Source: CBFIDE01 sp965661265 (GTDB lineage: Bacteria; Bacteroidota; Bacteroidia; Flavobacteriales; Schleiferiaceae). Taken from it: a stretch of 64,000 nucleotides of DNA. The notes under the pieces are model-generated. The model worked only from the letters and a program-made list of their open reading frames with translations. It had not been told where the DNA came from and did no database searches. Every line of letters starts with the position of its first letter. Position 1 is the stretch's first letter. Shown here piece by piece: positions 16,261-25,513 of this stretch. Location of the stretch: assembly GCA_965661265.1 (NCBI GenBank), contig CBFIDE010000010.1:1-64000 (forward strand). Reading direction: 5' to 3'. Made by a program: the position numbers and the translations under genes.

Positions 16261-17439
16261 TTAGTTAAATGCGCTAATACCAGTAACATCCATACCAGTT
16301 ATCAGCAGGTGAATATCATGTGTTCCTTCATAAGTAACAACAGATTCTAAATTCATCATATGACGCATGATAGAATAATCACCAGTTATACCCATTCCAC
16401 CAAGCATTTGTCTTGCTTCTCTTGCAACTTTTAAGGCAATGTCGACATTATTCCTCTTTGCCATGCTGATTTGAGCAGAAGTAGCCCTCCCTTCATTTTT
16501 AAGTTGACCAAGTCTAAAAACTAATAATTGGGCTTTGGTAATTTCAGTAATCATTTCAGCTAACTTCTTTTGTTGAAGTTGAAAAGATGCTATTGGCTTA
16601 CCAAATTGAATACGCTCTTTAGAGTATTTGAGTGCTGTATCATAACAATCCATTGCGGCTCCTAAAGCGCCCCAGGCAATACCATATCTCGCAGAATCAA
16701 GACATCCTAAAGGAGCACCAAGACCACTTTTATTTGGAAGTAAATTTTCTTTGGGAACTTTTACATTATTAAACACTAATTCGCCAGTTGCACTAGCTCT
16801 TAAGGACCATTTATTATGAGTTTCTGGAGTAGTGAATCCTTCCATTCCTCTTTCAACTATCAATCCATGAATTCTTCCTTCTTCATTTTTTGCCCATACA
16901 ACAGCTACATCAGCCATAGGTGCGTTAGAAATCCAAAGTTTAGCACCATTCAATAGATAATGATCACCCATATCTTTGTAATTAGTAACCATCCCTCCTG
17001 GATTAGATCCAAAGTCTGGCTCGGTTAAACCGAAAGAACCCAGGTACTCACCACTGGCAAGCTTTGGTAAGTATTTTTGCCTTTGTTCTTCATTCCCATA
17101 AGCATAAATAGGATACATAACTAAAGAAGATTGAACAGAACACGTAGATCTAACACCAGAGTCTCCTCTTTCAATTTCTTGCATCATAAGCCCGTAAGAA
17201 ATTTGATCAAGACCAGCACCTCCGTATTCAGTTGGAATATAAGGTCCAAAAGCACCCACTTCAGCTAAGCCTTTTGTAAGTTGAGTAGGGTATTCAGCAC
17301 GTTGAGCATAATCATTGATAATGGGGCTCACCTCCTTTTTTACCCAATCGCGGGTGGCATTTCGCACTAATAAATGCTCCTCGCTTAAAAGTTCATCTAT
17401 ATTATAATAGTCTGGGGAAATAAATTGATCTTGTTTCAT
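16261..17439 (-). CDS. gcdH: Glutaryl-CoA dehydrogenase-type acyl-CoA dehydrogenase
   Basis: FAD enzyme oxidising and decarboxylating glutaryl-CoA to crotonyl-CoA in lysine and tryptophan breakdown. The 392 residues include the substrate-site segment RSTCSVQSSLVMYPIYAYG, which closely follows the GCDH-specific pattern (Arg and Ser binding the glutaryl carboxylate), the FAD segment GLTEPDFGSNPGGM, and the catalytic base Glu in TYEGTHDIHLL. The RSxxSVQSS pattern separates it from short-chain dehydrogenases. Monocistronic, with a -7 box 14 nt upstream and a terminator behind. Confidence 0.92.
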   Translation of the reverse strand: MKQDQFISPDYYNIDELLSEEHLLVRNATRDWVKKEVSPIINDYAQRAEYPTQLTKGLAEVGAFGPYIPTEYGGAGLDQISYGLMMQEIERGDSGVRSTCSVQSSLVMYPIYAYGNEEQRQKYLPKLASGEYLGSFGLTEPDFGSNPGGMVTNYKDMGDHYLLNGAKLWISNAPMADVAVVWAKNEEGRIHGLIVERGMEGFTTPETHNKWSLRASATGELVFNNVKVPKENLLPNKSGLGAPLGCLDSARYGIAWGALGAAMDCYDTALKYSKERIQFGKPIASFQLQQKKLAEMITEITKAQLLVFRLGQLKNEGRATSAQISMAKRNNVDIALKVAREARQMLGGMGITGDYSIMRHMMNLESVVTYEGTHDIHLLITGMDVTGISAFN

Positions 17440-17453
17440 AAAAAGCTTTTGTA

Positions 17454-17461
17454 CAAATGTA
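17454..17461 (-). promoter_or_regulatory. -7 promoter box TACATTTG for the dehydrogenase
   Basis: Exact TAnnTTTG match on the minus strand, 14 nt before the ATG, giving a very short leader. No -33 TTG at standard spacing. Confidence 0.45.
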
Positions 17462-17520
17462 ATGTTCGATATCTTAGGAGAATTAAATCATTCGCAAAAA
17501 TTATATAAATAAATCGTTTT

Positions 17521-17528
17521 TATTTTTG
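17521..17528 (+). promoter_or_regulatory. Possible -7 box TATTTTTG for DUF4271-hemD
   Basis: Exact TAnnTTTG match 113 bp before the DUF4271 start; no -33 partner seen, so only a candidate. Confidence 0.3.
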
Positions 17529-17641
17529 TGAACGGCCAATGGTTCAATTAAGAAAAAGCAATTAGCCAAAAAAAATCAAAATTATTTAGTTTTCTAACAC
17601 AAAAGAATGGCACTAGTTTATAAATTATATGCTTTTTCCCA

Positions 17642-18295
17642 TTGATTGAAAAAATTTCACATCATACAGATTGGATCATATTATGTCTTTTTATTTCCGG
17701 TCTTTTATTGATTTATGCTAGAAGCTTAAATTCTAAGTGGTTTCTGGCATTAGTAAATCTACTGTGGAAAGGACGAGAACAGGATTTGTACGATGAGGTA
17801 AATTCTACAAACTCCATTAGCATTTTTAGCATTGTAATGGGTGTCTTCTCTTTTGTTATAATGGCTCTCAGTGTTTCAGTTGTTTTAAATCATTTTGATT
17901 CTAATTCCCTGTATGAGATCAAAGACTACATAAAAATTTTATTTTCATTTCTCTTTTTTTATTTTTTCAAAGGTCTTTTAGTCAATGTTTTGTTTTGGCT
18001 CTTTGAACTTAAAGAGGCCTTTTCTTTTCAGCTAAATCATTTAGTTTTAACTAGAATGTTTCTTGCCATTTGGCTGTTTCCTTTGTGCGCGCTTACAATA
18101 TTCTTAGATGGCTTTCAGCTTATTGGCGCGTACTTGATCATAGTTGTTATTGGTGCAGTCTACCTATATTCATTCTTTAAGATACTATGGTATTTGTTTT
18201 CCTTACCAATATCGTGGTATCATAATATTTTATACCTTTGCGCGCTGGAATTATTACCCTTGTGGATTCTAATTAGTTGGTTTTTAGAATACTAA
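17642..18295 (+). CDS. DUF4271 family membrane protein
   Basis: Unknown-function integral membrane protein, 217 residues, with about six hydrophobic helices (near 12-26, 58-82, 98-120, 135-152, 158-178, 193-214). The start is a TTG (MIEKISHHTDW); the only nearby ATG is out of frame. The placement 36 bp before hemD is the arrangement I associate with DUF4271 in Bacteroidota, which suggests but does not prove a link to tetrapyrrole synthesis. Confidence 0.82.
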   Translation: MIEKISHHTDWIILCLFISGLLLIYARSLNSKWFLALVNLLWKGREQDLYDEVNSTNSISIFSIVMGVFSFVIMALSVSVVLNHFDSNSLYEIKDYIKILFSFLFFYFFKGLLVNVLFWLFELKEAFSFQLNHLVLTRMFLAIWLFPLCALTIFLDGFQLIGAYLIIVVIGAVYLYSFFKILWYLFSLPISWYHNILYLCALELLPLWILISWFLEY

Positions 18296-18331
18296 ATTGG
18301 AGGTAAAATACTAACCCAAAAAAAAAGCGCT

Positions 18332-19078
18332 TTGAAGGTCAAGACTGTATTAGTTTCTCAACCGGCTCCTCAAACGGAAAACTCGCCATATTTTGATTTG
18401 GCAGAGAAGTATAAGATCAAGATTGATTTTAGACCATTTATTCATGTTGAAGGGGTAAATGGAGGGGATGTAAGGAAACAAAAAATAAACGTTGCTTCCT
18501 ATACTGCGGTCATCTTAACAAGCAGAAATGCTGTAGATCATTTTTTTCGAGTTGCTGAAGAATCAAGATTTCAGGTTCCAAATGATATGAAGTATTTCTG
18601 TACTTCTGAAGCAATTGCCTACTATCTGCAGAAGTATGTTGTCTATAGAAAGAGAAAAATCTATTTTGGCAATAATACTTTTGAAGATCTAATTACATTG
18701 ATCAAAAAGCATAAGGATGAAAATTTTTTATTACCATCTTCAGATGTCTTAAAAGCTGAAATACCTGAAATGTTAGAGGCTGCTTCTATAAAGTATGATA
18801 GAGCAATAATGTATAAAACCGTAAGTAGTGATCTTAGTGATCTTACGGATGTTTATTATGATATTTTGGTATTCTTTAGTCCCTCTGGAATAAAATCATT
18901 ACTTGAGAACTTCCCTGACTTTAAGCAAAACAACACTCGTATTGCTGCTTTTGGAAGTAGTACGCATAAAGCCGTAGAGGATGCTAATTTAAGAATTGAC
19001 ATAAAGACCCCTACTCCAAAATTGCCCTCTATGACTATGGCAATTGAGCAATATATCAAGATTGTTAACAAGAAGTAA
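18332..19078 (+). CDS. hemD: Uroporphyrinogen-III synthase
   Basis: Closes and inverts ring D of hydroxymethylbilane, making uroporphyrinogen III for haem; fitting for a genome with many c-type haems. The 248 residues show the two-lobed HemD layout: AVILTSRNAVDHFF in the first lobe and DILVFFSPSGIKSLLENF then IAAFGSSTHKAVEDA in the second. HemD is poorly conserved, but these three motifs are the usual ones. TTG start, with a good terminator 20 bp after the stop. Confidence 0.88.
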   Translation: MKVKTVLVSQPAPQTENSPYFDLAEKYKIKIDFRPFIHVEGVNGGDVRKQKINVASYTAVILTSRNAVDHFFRVAEESRFQVPNDMKYFCTSEAIAYYLQKYVVYRKRKIYFGNNTFEDLITLIKKHKDENFLLPSSDVLKAEIPEMLEAASIKYDRAIMYKTVSSDLSDLTDVYYDILVFFSPSGIKSLLENFPDFKQNNTRIAAFGSSTHKAVEDANLRIDIKTPTPKLPSMTMAIEQYIKIVNKK

Positions 19079-19098
19079 AACATCTTTCACAGAATCTT

Positions 19099-19130
19099 AA
19101 AAGGTCAAGTTATACTTGGCCTTTTTTTTT
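19099..19130 (+). terminator. Terminator after hemD
   Basis: Stem AAGGTCAAG / CTTGGCCTT (one G-U pair), loop TTATA, followed by a long T run. Confidence 0.85.
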
Positions 19131-19131
19131 A

Positions 19132-19139
19132 TTCTTTTG
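19132..19139 (+). promoter_or_regulatory. Possible -7 box TTCTTTTG abutting rnpA
   Basis: One mismatch to TAnnTTTG, four bases (TTTC) before the rnpA ATG, directly behind the hemD terminator T-run. No -33 TTG at standard spacing. Confidence 0.25.
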
Positions 19140-19143
19140 TTTC

Positions 19144-19521
19144 ATGAGTTTAAAGTTTCCAAAAAAGGAAAAACTTAAAAGCAAGAACCAGATAGATCTA
19201 CTATTTGCCACTGGAAAAAGTGTTAAACACTATCCGTTGACTATGGTATACCTACCTCTAGACAATTCATATGATTGTCATCAAGCAGGCTTTAGTGTCG
19301 GTAAAAAAAGATTCAAGAAAGCGGTGGATAGAAATCGCGTGAAGCGAATGATTAAGGAAGCTTACAGACTTGAAAAAGTAAAAAAGCTTGAATCTCTAGA
19401 AAATAAGTATTCCTATATGTTCATTTACCTCTCTTCAAAAGAATTAGAATGGAAGAAAATGACAGATGCAATGAGTCTTTTAATCAGTAAATTTATTGAA
19501 GCTCAAAAGGGCAATGAATAA
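19144..19521 (+). CDS. rnpA: Ribonuclease P protein component
   Basis: Protein cofactor of RNase P, which trims tRNA 5' leaders (needed for the tRNA-Leu here). 125 residues, very basic. The RNR signature appears as VDRNRVKRMIKEAYR near residues 59-73, preceded by GFSVGKKRFKKA, the family hallmark. It is not beside dnaA/rpmH as in many bacteria, but follows hemD and precedes an S41 protease, as I would expect in Bacteroidota. Confidence 0.94.
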   Translation: MSLKFPKKEKLKSKNQIDLLFATGKSVKHYPLTMVYLPLDNSYDCHQAGFSVGKKRFKKAVDRNRVKRMIKEAYRLEKVKKLESLENKYSYMFIYLSSKELEWKKMTDAMSLLISKFIEAQKGNE

Positions 19522-19559
19522 GAGTTGATTTCGTTACACATTAGGACATTGATTATAGC

Positions 19560-21209
19560 ATGAAAAAAATTAAAGTATACTTCATAGGATTAAGCATAGC
19601 ATTTCTGGCTTTCGTTGGTTATGCATTCACACCAGATTATTTTGAGATCAGTAAGCAACTAGACATTTTTAGTAATGTTTTTAAAGAAGTTAACCTCTAT
19701 TATGTTGATGAAACCGAACCAGGTGAACTTATGGAGGAAGCAATTACTGAAATGCTCTCTTCATTGGATCCGTATACAAACTATATTCCTGAAGAAAGAG
19801 TAGAGGATTTTAAAATTCAGACTACTGGTAATTATGGCGGAATTGGCGCTGGAATTAGAAAGTTTAAGAACAAACTGATTATCACTGCCACTTATGAGGG
19901 ATTTGCTGCGGCTAATGCTGACCTCAGAGCAGGTGATATAATTTTAAAAATTGACGGAAAATCTGTAGATGGAAAATCTTCATCTGAAGTAAGTGATATT
20001 CTAAAAGGTAGCCCGGGCACTACAGTGGAGATTAGTATAGAACGGGCAGGTGTGCTTATTGACAAGTCTGTAAAAAGGCAAAAAGTACACTTAAACAGTG
20101 TTCCCTACTTTACTATGCTCGAAGACTCCATTGCCTATGTTAGCTTATCTAGCTTTACTAGTAGCGCCTCTAAAGAGATTAAAAATGCTTTAGAACAATT
20201 GGAAGATGAGAAAGGAATAAAAAGTATCGTTTTAGATTTAAGATCTAATCCGGGCGGACTCTTGAGCGAGGCCGTGAATGTTACAAATCTATTTATAGAT
20301 AAAAATTTGGAGGTCGTAAAGACCAAAGGAAAGTTAGAGGAATGGGAGAAATCATATAAAACTTTAAATAGAGCTTTCAATTCTGATGTACCATTAGCTG
20401 TCCTTATTGATAGAGGAAGTGCTAGTGCTTCAGAAATCGTTTCTGGCACAATTCAGGATTATGATAGAGGTATTGTTATTGGCCAAAGATCATTTGGTAA
20501 AGGCTTGGTTCAACAAACCAGAAAACTATCTTATGGTGCTCAAATAAAGGTTACAATCGCTAAGTATTATACTCCAAGTGGCAGATGCATTCAAGCAATT
20601 AATTATGCTGAAAGAGCCGAAGATGGAAGTGTAAAAGCAATTCCAGACTCCCTTAGAAATGAATTCCTTACTCAGAATGGAAGAAAAGTGTTTGATGGAG
20701 GCGGTGTTGACCCAGATATTAAAGTTGAAGATGGGACCTATTCTAATCTAAGTTTTAGTCTGTTTACCAATATGCTCATCTTTGATTATGCGACTCTTTA
20801 TGCCGCGGAGCATGAGTCTATAGATCAGGCAGATATGTTTGTGCTGAAAGATGAAGAATATGCAAAGTTTGAAAAATGGTTGTCGGATAAGGAGTATGAG
20901 TATACAACTGGTACTGAACTAAAAATTCAAGAACTTCTCAAAGCAGCTGAAAATGATGATTATTCTCAGGAGTTATCGGATGAGCTTAAGAAGCTAGAAA
21001 AAAAGTATGCTGAAGTTGAAGCTGATGATTTGCAGACTCACAAAGCGGAGATTAAAAAACTATTAGAGCAAGAGATTGCCTCAAGGTATTATTTTGAAGA
21101 AGGGAGAATAGCTGCGGGCCTGAAAGGTGATGCAGCCTTAACGACTGCGATTGAAATTTTAAAGGATAAAGAGAAATATCAAATGATTTTGAGTGGTCCT
21201 AAAAACTAA
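19560..21209 (+). CDS. S41 family C-terminal processing protease
   Basis: Second Tsp/CtpA-type protease of the window, 549 residues. A single N-terminal helix (residues 4-22) anchors or exports it; residues about 90-170 are a PDZ domain (NYGGIGAGI, DLRAGDIILKIDG); the Ser-Lys dyad is Ser289 in GSASASE and Lys314 in FGKG. A charged Lys/Glu-rich helical C-terminal segment (about 430-530) is absent from the paralogue at 2788-4347. The following ligase gene starts 17 bp inside its end. Confidence 0.93.
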   Translation: MKKIKVYFIGLSIAFLAFVGYAFTPDYFEISKQLDIFSNVFKEVNLYYVDETEPGELMEEAITEMLSSLDPYTNYIPEERVEDFKIQTTGNYGGIGAGIRKFKNKLIITATYEGFAAANADLRAGDIILKIDGKSVDGKSSSEVSDILKGSPGTTVEISIERAGVLIDKSVKRQKVHLNSVPYFTMLEDSIAYVSLSSFTSSASKEIKNALEQLEDEKGIKSIVLDLRSNPGGLLSEAVNVTNLFIDKNLEVVKTKGKLEEWEKSYKTLNRAFNSDVPLAVLIDRGSASASEIVSGTIQDYDRGIVIGQRSFGKGLVQQTRKLSYGAQIKVTIAKYYTPSGRCIQAINYAERAEDGSVKAIPDSLRNEFLTQNGRKVFDGGGVDPDIKVEDGTYSNLSFSLFTNMLIFDYATLYAAEHESIDQADMFVLKDEEYAKFEKWLSDKEYEYTTGTELKIQELLKAAENDDYSQELSDELKKLEKKYAEVEADDLQTHKAEIKKLLEQEIASRYYFEEGRIAAGLKGDAALTTAIEILKDKEKYQMILSGPKN

Positions 21210-22479
21210 GTTTTTAAACATAAGGCAAGACAAGCTTTATTTAGGATTCATCCTCTTTTTTCTTGTTTTACTGCCTTTTCAGCCTAAAACGCCTCCTCTA
21301 ACAATAGGAATAATTCTAAGTGCTCTTCTATTTCTTATTTCTGGTGACTATAAGGAGAAGCTTAACAGATTGTTTTCGAACCCATTTAGCATACTTTTTC
21401 TTCTCTATTTCTTTTGGACCCTGCTGGGGACTTTTTATTCCGTGGACCCTAAAAAAGCAGGTGAAGATCTTGTTTTAAAGCTTCCGTTTTTAGCATGGCC
21501 ATTAATTGCTTCTGGTTTTGATATGAGCTATAAACAAATACGTCTTATTTTAAAGGCTTTTGTGATTGCTCTCGCGATTTCTATGGCATATCTGTTTATA
21601 GATGCTTATTTACAATACCAAAACACAGCTGATAGCTTGGAGTTTCATTTTGTGAAGCTGGTAGATTATCAAGTCATTCCTCCTCATTATATGGGTATGT
21701 ACCTCAACTTTGGTTATGCCTTGCTGCTTTGGAATCGATTGTCAAACAAGGCTTTGTTTCCAAAAGTGGTGGATGTTTTATTGATCATATTATTTGTTTT
21801 ATCCGTAGTTTTTATTGGGGTAAGAATGCAGCATTTAGTTTTTGTCTTTGTGAGTTTGTTTATTGCTTGGAAATTCGGAATTGATAAATTTGGATTGATA
21901 AAAGCTCTGGCTATTTCTACTTTCACTTTAATTTTGTTTTTTTTATTGGCATGGATTTACGGAGGTACTAGATCAAGAATGATTGATACTTATAATGAAA
22001 TTAAATCTTTTGAGAAACCGATTGATAATAAGCAGACTAATCATAGAAAATTCCTTTGGATTGCCGCACTAGAGAATATTCAAGAACGTCCATTTTTAGG
22101 TTCAGGAACAGGAGGGGCGGATCAACATATGCATGAGAAGCTGATGGATGACACTGCATTGTTTTGGAATGGAACTGGAACTTATACGCTATCAGAGAAA
22201 ATTTATAATTGTCACAATGTGTTTATCCAGCACTGGGTAGCAAACGGAATTATTGGCCTTATACTTGTCTTGAGCTTTTTTATTGTCGCTTTCGCGCGAT
22301 ATAAAAGATATGCAATACCACTTGCTTTTTTATTGATATGCTTTTTTAGCTTTAGCACAGAGAGCATGTTAGAAAGGCAAGCTGGAGTTCTATTTTTCAC
22401 TTTCTTTTATAGCTTCTTCTTTATGATGAAGACGGTAAGAAAGGACGATAAGCAGAAGATGAAAATTGAGGAACATTAA
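21193..22479 (+). CDS. O-antigen ligase/polymerase-like membrane protein
   Basis: Multi-pass membrane protein (428 residues, about ten helices) of the Wzy_C/WaaL group, which transfers or polymerises glycans on undecaprenyl carriers at the periplasmic face. The conserved block is NHRKFLWIAALENIQERPFLGSG with a long periplasmic loop, then CHNVFIQHWVANGIIGL and SMLERQAG. The GTG start overlaps the protease end by 17 bp. Its last 30 codons overlap, on the other strand, those of a paralogue at 22390-23667. Ligase versus polymerase cannot be told from sequence. Confidence 0.82.
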   Translation: MVLKTKFLNIRQDKLYLGFILFFLVLLPFQPKTPPLTIGIILSALLFLISGDYKEKLNRLFSNPFSILFLLYFFWTLLGTFYSVDPKKAGEDLVLKLPFLAWPLIASGFDMSYKQIRLILKAFVIALAISMAYLFIDAYLQYQNTADSLEFHFVKLVDYQVIPPHYMGMYLNFGYALLLWNRLSNKALFPKVVDVLLIILFVLSVVFIGVRMQHLVFVFVSLFIAWKFGIDKFGLIKALAISTFTLILFFLLAWIYGGTRSRMIDTYNEIKSFEKPIDNKQTNHRKFLWIAALENIQERPFLGSGTGGADQHMHEKLMDDTALFWNGTGTYTLSEKIYNCHNVFIQHWVANGIIGLILVLSFFIVAFARYKRYAIPLAFLLICFFSFSTESMLERQAGVLFFTFFYSFFFMMKTVRKDDKQKMKIEEH

Positions 22480-23667
22480 GCCCCAATGTCTTTCTAGCAT
22501 TGATTCAGCCGCTATAGAGCCTATAAAATAGAGCAGGATTACGAGTTCAAGAATTTTCCTCTTTAAAAAAAGTATTCTAGCAAGAAAAAGAAGAGGTGCA
22601 ATTAGCGCTATTAAACCTACTAATCCAAGGCTAAGAATAGTTTCTAGATATTGATTATGGCAATTAAATTTTTTGTTCAATCCGTGAGTGAAATTTTTCT
22701 CTTTGAATTTTTCGTGATAAACTGTTTGAGCATCTCCTAATCCTTGACCAAGAATAGGCTTTTCATTAATTAATTCTAAGGCAATACTCCAGAGAGCTGC
22801 CCTTGTATTTACACTATTAAATGATTCGCTCGAATTTTGATACTCAAACTCATAATTGGCTAATTGAGCAAATCTTGATTTAATATTCTCTGGAATAGAA
22901 ACAAAAATTATTGCACCTATTATTAGAACAAGGCTAAGTTTAACGCCCGCTTGCTTATAGGATTTTTCTTTAGCTAATAAGAACGGGATAAATAATAGAC
23001 AAGCCAGAATAAAGGAAATAATATTAGTCCTTGCTTGGAGTAGAACTAGAAATAAACAAAAAAGAAGGCTTAAGAGTATTTTCAATCCTATGGATTTGAA
23101 TAATCCTTTCTTCCAAACTAGAAGAGCTAGAACCCCAGCAAAATTGGAGACATAAGCTACATGTACGAGTCCAGTGTTTAATCTTGCGTTTTGTATTCTG
23201 CTAAGAATATCCTTTAGGAGTGGAATGAATTGTGTGTTATTGCTATACGCAATTGCAAGGCTTGTCTGAAAGTAAACTGAGTATGCAAAGAATAGTAAAA
23301 CAGACAGTATGGTCAGTTTGAATAAGATATTAAGTCGAGTTCTACTTAATGTAGTATAGCCAGGACCTAATCCAAGTAATGGCAGAAAGTACAAAAGCTT
23401 TTGTGTCCAAAGATTGATATTACTTGTATCACTGCTACTAAAGAAGCTGATGGAATAGAGCAGGCCAATCATTCCAAAAAAGTATAGGACCCTTTCTTTT
23501 TTGAAAAATGTAGAAACCTTTTTTGAAGGGGCACTTATGGAATTAAGGACAAGTAGTATCGCGCAAAGCGAAGAAACGGAATAGCTAAAGAATATAGAAC
23601 CACTCAAAACACAAAGAATTAGGTAATACCTATCTTCAAAAGTCCTAAGGTTAATATTTAGCTTCAT
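22390..23667 (-). CDS. O-antigen ligase/polymerase-like membrane protein
   Basis: Paralogue of the plus-strand neighbour, 425 residues and about ten helices. Matching blocks are TRAALWSIALELINEKPILG, HEKF, FNCHNQYLETILSLGLVGL and SMLERHWG. It is last in a minus-strand series dnaG, GT2-like, glycosyltransferase, ligase, with 4 bp between it and the glycosyltransferase stop region. Tail-to-tail overlap of 90 bp with the plus-strand copy. Probably acts on the glycan made with the adjacent glycosyltransferase. Confidence 0.82.
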   Translation of the reverse strand: MKLNINLRTFEDRYYLILCVLSGSIFFSYSVSSLCAILLVLNSISAPSKKVSTFFKKERVLYFFGMIGLLYSISFFSSSDTSNINLWTQKLLYFLPLLGLGPGYTTLSRTRLNILFKLTILSVLLFFAYSVYFQTSLAIAYSNNTQFIPLLKDILSRIQNARLNTGLVHVAYVSNFAGVLALLVWKKGLFKSIGLKILLSLLFCLFLVLLQARTNIISFILACLLFIPFLLAKEKSYKQAGVKLSLVLIIGAIIFVSIPENIKSRFAQLANYEFEYQNSSESFNSVNTRAALWSIALELINEKPILGQGLGDAQTVYHEKFKEKNFTHGLNKKFNCHNQYLETILSLGLVGLIALIAPLLFLARILFLKRKILELVILLYFIGSIAAESMLERHWGLMFLNFHLLLIVLSYRLHHKEEAIKESEK

Positions 23668-23671
23668 ACAT

Positions 23672-24796
23672 TTATTTGATTAACTCCTTATACTGATTTA
23701 GATATTGTTGGCCTACAATTTCAGGGCTATAGGATTGCTCAAACTTAAGCAGGGCATTTGTGATGTAGGTCTCTGGATTCTCCTTGACCTTATTAATGGC
23801 CTTTTGAAGAGATACCAAATTCTCCATTTCATAAAAGGCAACTTCCCCTTTAGAAAAGGATCTCTTTATGGCAGGAAGATCACTAGAAATACAAGCCTTT
23901 CTCATTTCAATCGCCTCTAAAAGAGTTAAAGAAAAACCTTCTGATCTACTCGTAATGATTGCGGCATCACTGAACTTATAATATAAATGAGCATTTTCTA
24001 AGATTCCCAAGAACAAACATCTATCGAGGACTTGCAACTTAGAGGCAAGCTCTTTTACATTTTTAATTTCTTCTCCTTTCCCAATATGTATAAACTTTAA
24101 ATCAGGGACTAAGGGTAACACTCTTATTAATTGATCTAATCCTTTTCCCTCTGTTGCATTTGAAATATTCATCAAGGCAAAATCATCTCCTTTAAATTCC
24201 TTGATTTTATTTTCAACATTAAGGTCATGACCTTCATACTCTATCAACCTTGTGTTTGGAATAACTTCAATATTTTTAAGCTCCCATTCTTTCTCATAAT
24301 AGTCTCTCATATGCTCTGTAAGGGCAATGATTCTATCATGCTTTTTATCTAAATATTTCCAAACCTTATTTATTACAGACCCTACCAAACCGTTATATCG
24401 GTAGTTATAGTCTTTTTTTGCATAGACATGCAGAGTGCTAATGGTTTTGGGCTTTATTTGATTAGAGTGATACCATAGATAGGCGTCAGGTCTTAATCCA
24501 TGGCTATGAATGATATCGTAATTATCTAGCTCTTTCTCATAGGTCATAAAAAAAAGCTCCTTTGCATCTTTTAAATCTAATGCCTGAGGGAGTTTTTCGA
24601 AATAGTAAAAATCAAAATCAATATGATCTTCAAGAAGCAATGATAAGTCTAATGCAAAGCGTACTGGACCTATTGGTTGTAAAGAAGGTAAAATGACAGC
24701 CACCCTAATATTGGAAGTTTCTTTCTTGCGTAATCTTCTTAAACCTTTCGGTATTTTGAAAGAAGGTAACCTATATATGTTTAGTTTTTTTCCCAT
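23672..24796 (-). CDS. Glycosyltransferase family 4 (GT-B fold)
   Basis: Transfers a sugar from a nucleotide donor during cell-surface glycan synthesis, at the inner membrane face. 374 residues. The N-terminal domain has IRVAVILPSLQPIGPVRFAL and IIHSHGLRPDAYLWYH; the C-terminal nucleotide-binding domain has LMNISNATEGKGLDQLI, KFIHIGKGEE and the donor-site motif EGFSLTLLEAIEMRKACI (EX7E). Sugar specificity unknown. Starts 12 bp after the GT2-like gene on the minus strand. Confidence 0.86.
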   Translation of the reverse strand: MGKKLNIYRLPSFKIPKGLRRLRKKETSNIRVAVILPSLQPIGPVRFALDLSLLLEDHIDFDFYYFEKLPQALDLKDAKELFFMTYEKELDNYDIIHSHGLRPDAYLWYHSNQIKPKTISTLHVYAKKDYNYRYNGLVGSVINKVWKYLDKKHDRIIALTEHMRDYYEKEWELKNIEVIPNTRLIEYEGHDLNVENKIKEFKGDDFALMNISNATEGKGLDQLIRVLPLVPDLKFIHIGKGEEIKNVKELASKLQVLDRCLFLGILENAHLYYKFSDAAIITSRSEGFSLTLLEAIEMRKACISSDLPAIKRSFSKGEVAFYEMENLVSLQKAINKVKENPETYITNALLKFEQSYSPEIVGQQYLNQYKELIK

Positions 24797-24808
24797 TCTT
24801 AATTTCCC

Positions 24809-25513
24809 CTATTTAGGGAATATTCCTCTAGAAGCTGAAATAATGAATCTTGGAGCAAACATACTGAATATATAAAAGGCCCATGCTCTTTTTGGGCCTT
24901 CCTTAAATCTTACAGACTGGGCAAAATGATATATCGCCATACCTCTATCAAAATTAATGAAGTAAAAAAGCTTTCCTACCTCATAGTGATAGTAAGAGAT
25001 GTCTTTATGATCCTCTGCGCTCATCTGTGAACCAATTTTATTAGTGGGTATAATGGGCTTTAAACATATGCTTGAGCTAAATGTAGTTACATTAAAATCG
25101 TGACTCTCTTTTGATTTTTCAAGTAGTTCACTATCACTAAATTTAGCCAATTCAATTCCGTGCTTCTGTATCTTTTTTAGCTGCTCTTTTTGATTCGCTT
25201 CAACTATCAAGTTATTTCCTTGGTCAAAGTATTTTGTTTTAGGAATATATATTTGTGTTCTGCTTAACTCCATATCCGCACAGTTTTGAAGATAATTCTC
25301 TTCCCACTTTTCATAAACTGACGCATAGTAATGAAGCTTAGTAGTGTCGCTCGGGATGAGCTTGCTTTCTAAATAGGAATTTAAGTGCTCTGCTTTCCAA
25401 CTTTGAGGTAAGCTTAAAGTGAAATTCTGAAAGGTTTGTTTTTTTAATTGGCGTAGAAAGGTTTGAGATTCTGTGAATTTAGAACGCTCATTTAAATGAA
25501 TTAGAATGCTCAT
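24809..25513 (-). CDS. Divergent protein with glycosyltransferase 2-like ends
   Basis: Not firmly recognised, 234 residues. The N-terminus (SILIHLNERSKFTESQTFLR, then QTFQNFTLSLP) recalls the opening of family 2 glycosyltransferases (FLxSLxSLxxQTxxNFE), but no DXD motif follows and the middle is divergent. The C-terminus (FDRGMAIYHFAQSVRFK, then AWAFYIFSMFAPRFI) resembles the tail of such enzymes. So it may be an inactive or highly diverged transferase. Its ATG overlaps the dnaG stop (ATGA), so it is translationally coupled to primase. Confidence 0.55.
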   Translation of the reverse strand: MSILIHLNERSKFTESQTFLRQLKKQTFQNFTLSLPQSWKAEHLNSYLESKLIPSDTTKLHYYASVYEKWEENYLQNCADMELSRTQIYIPKTKYFDQGNNLIVEANQKEQLKKIQKHGIELAKFSDSELLEKSKESHDFNVTTFSSSICLKPIIPTNKIGSQMSAEDHKDISYYHYEVGKLFYFINFDRGMAIYHFAQSVRFKEGPKRAWAFYIFSMFAPRFIISASRGIFPK

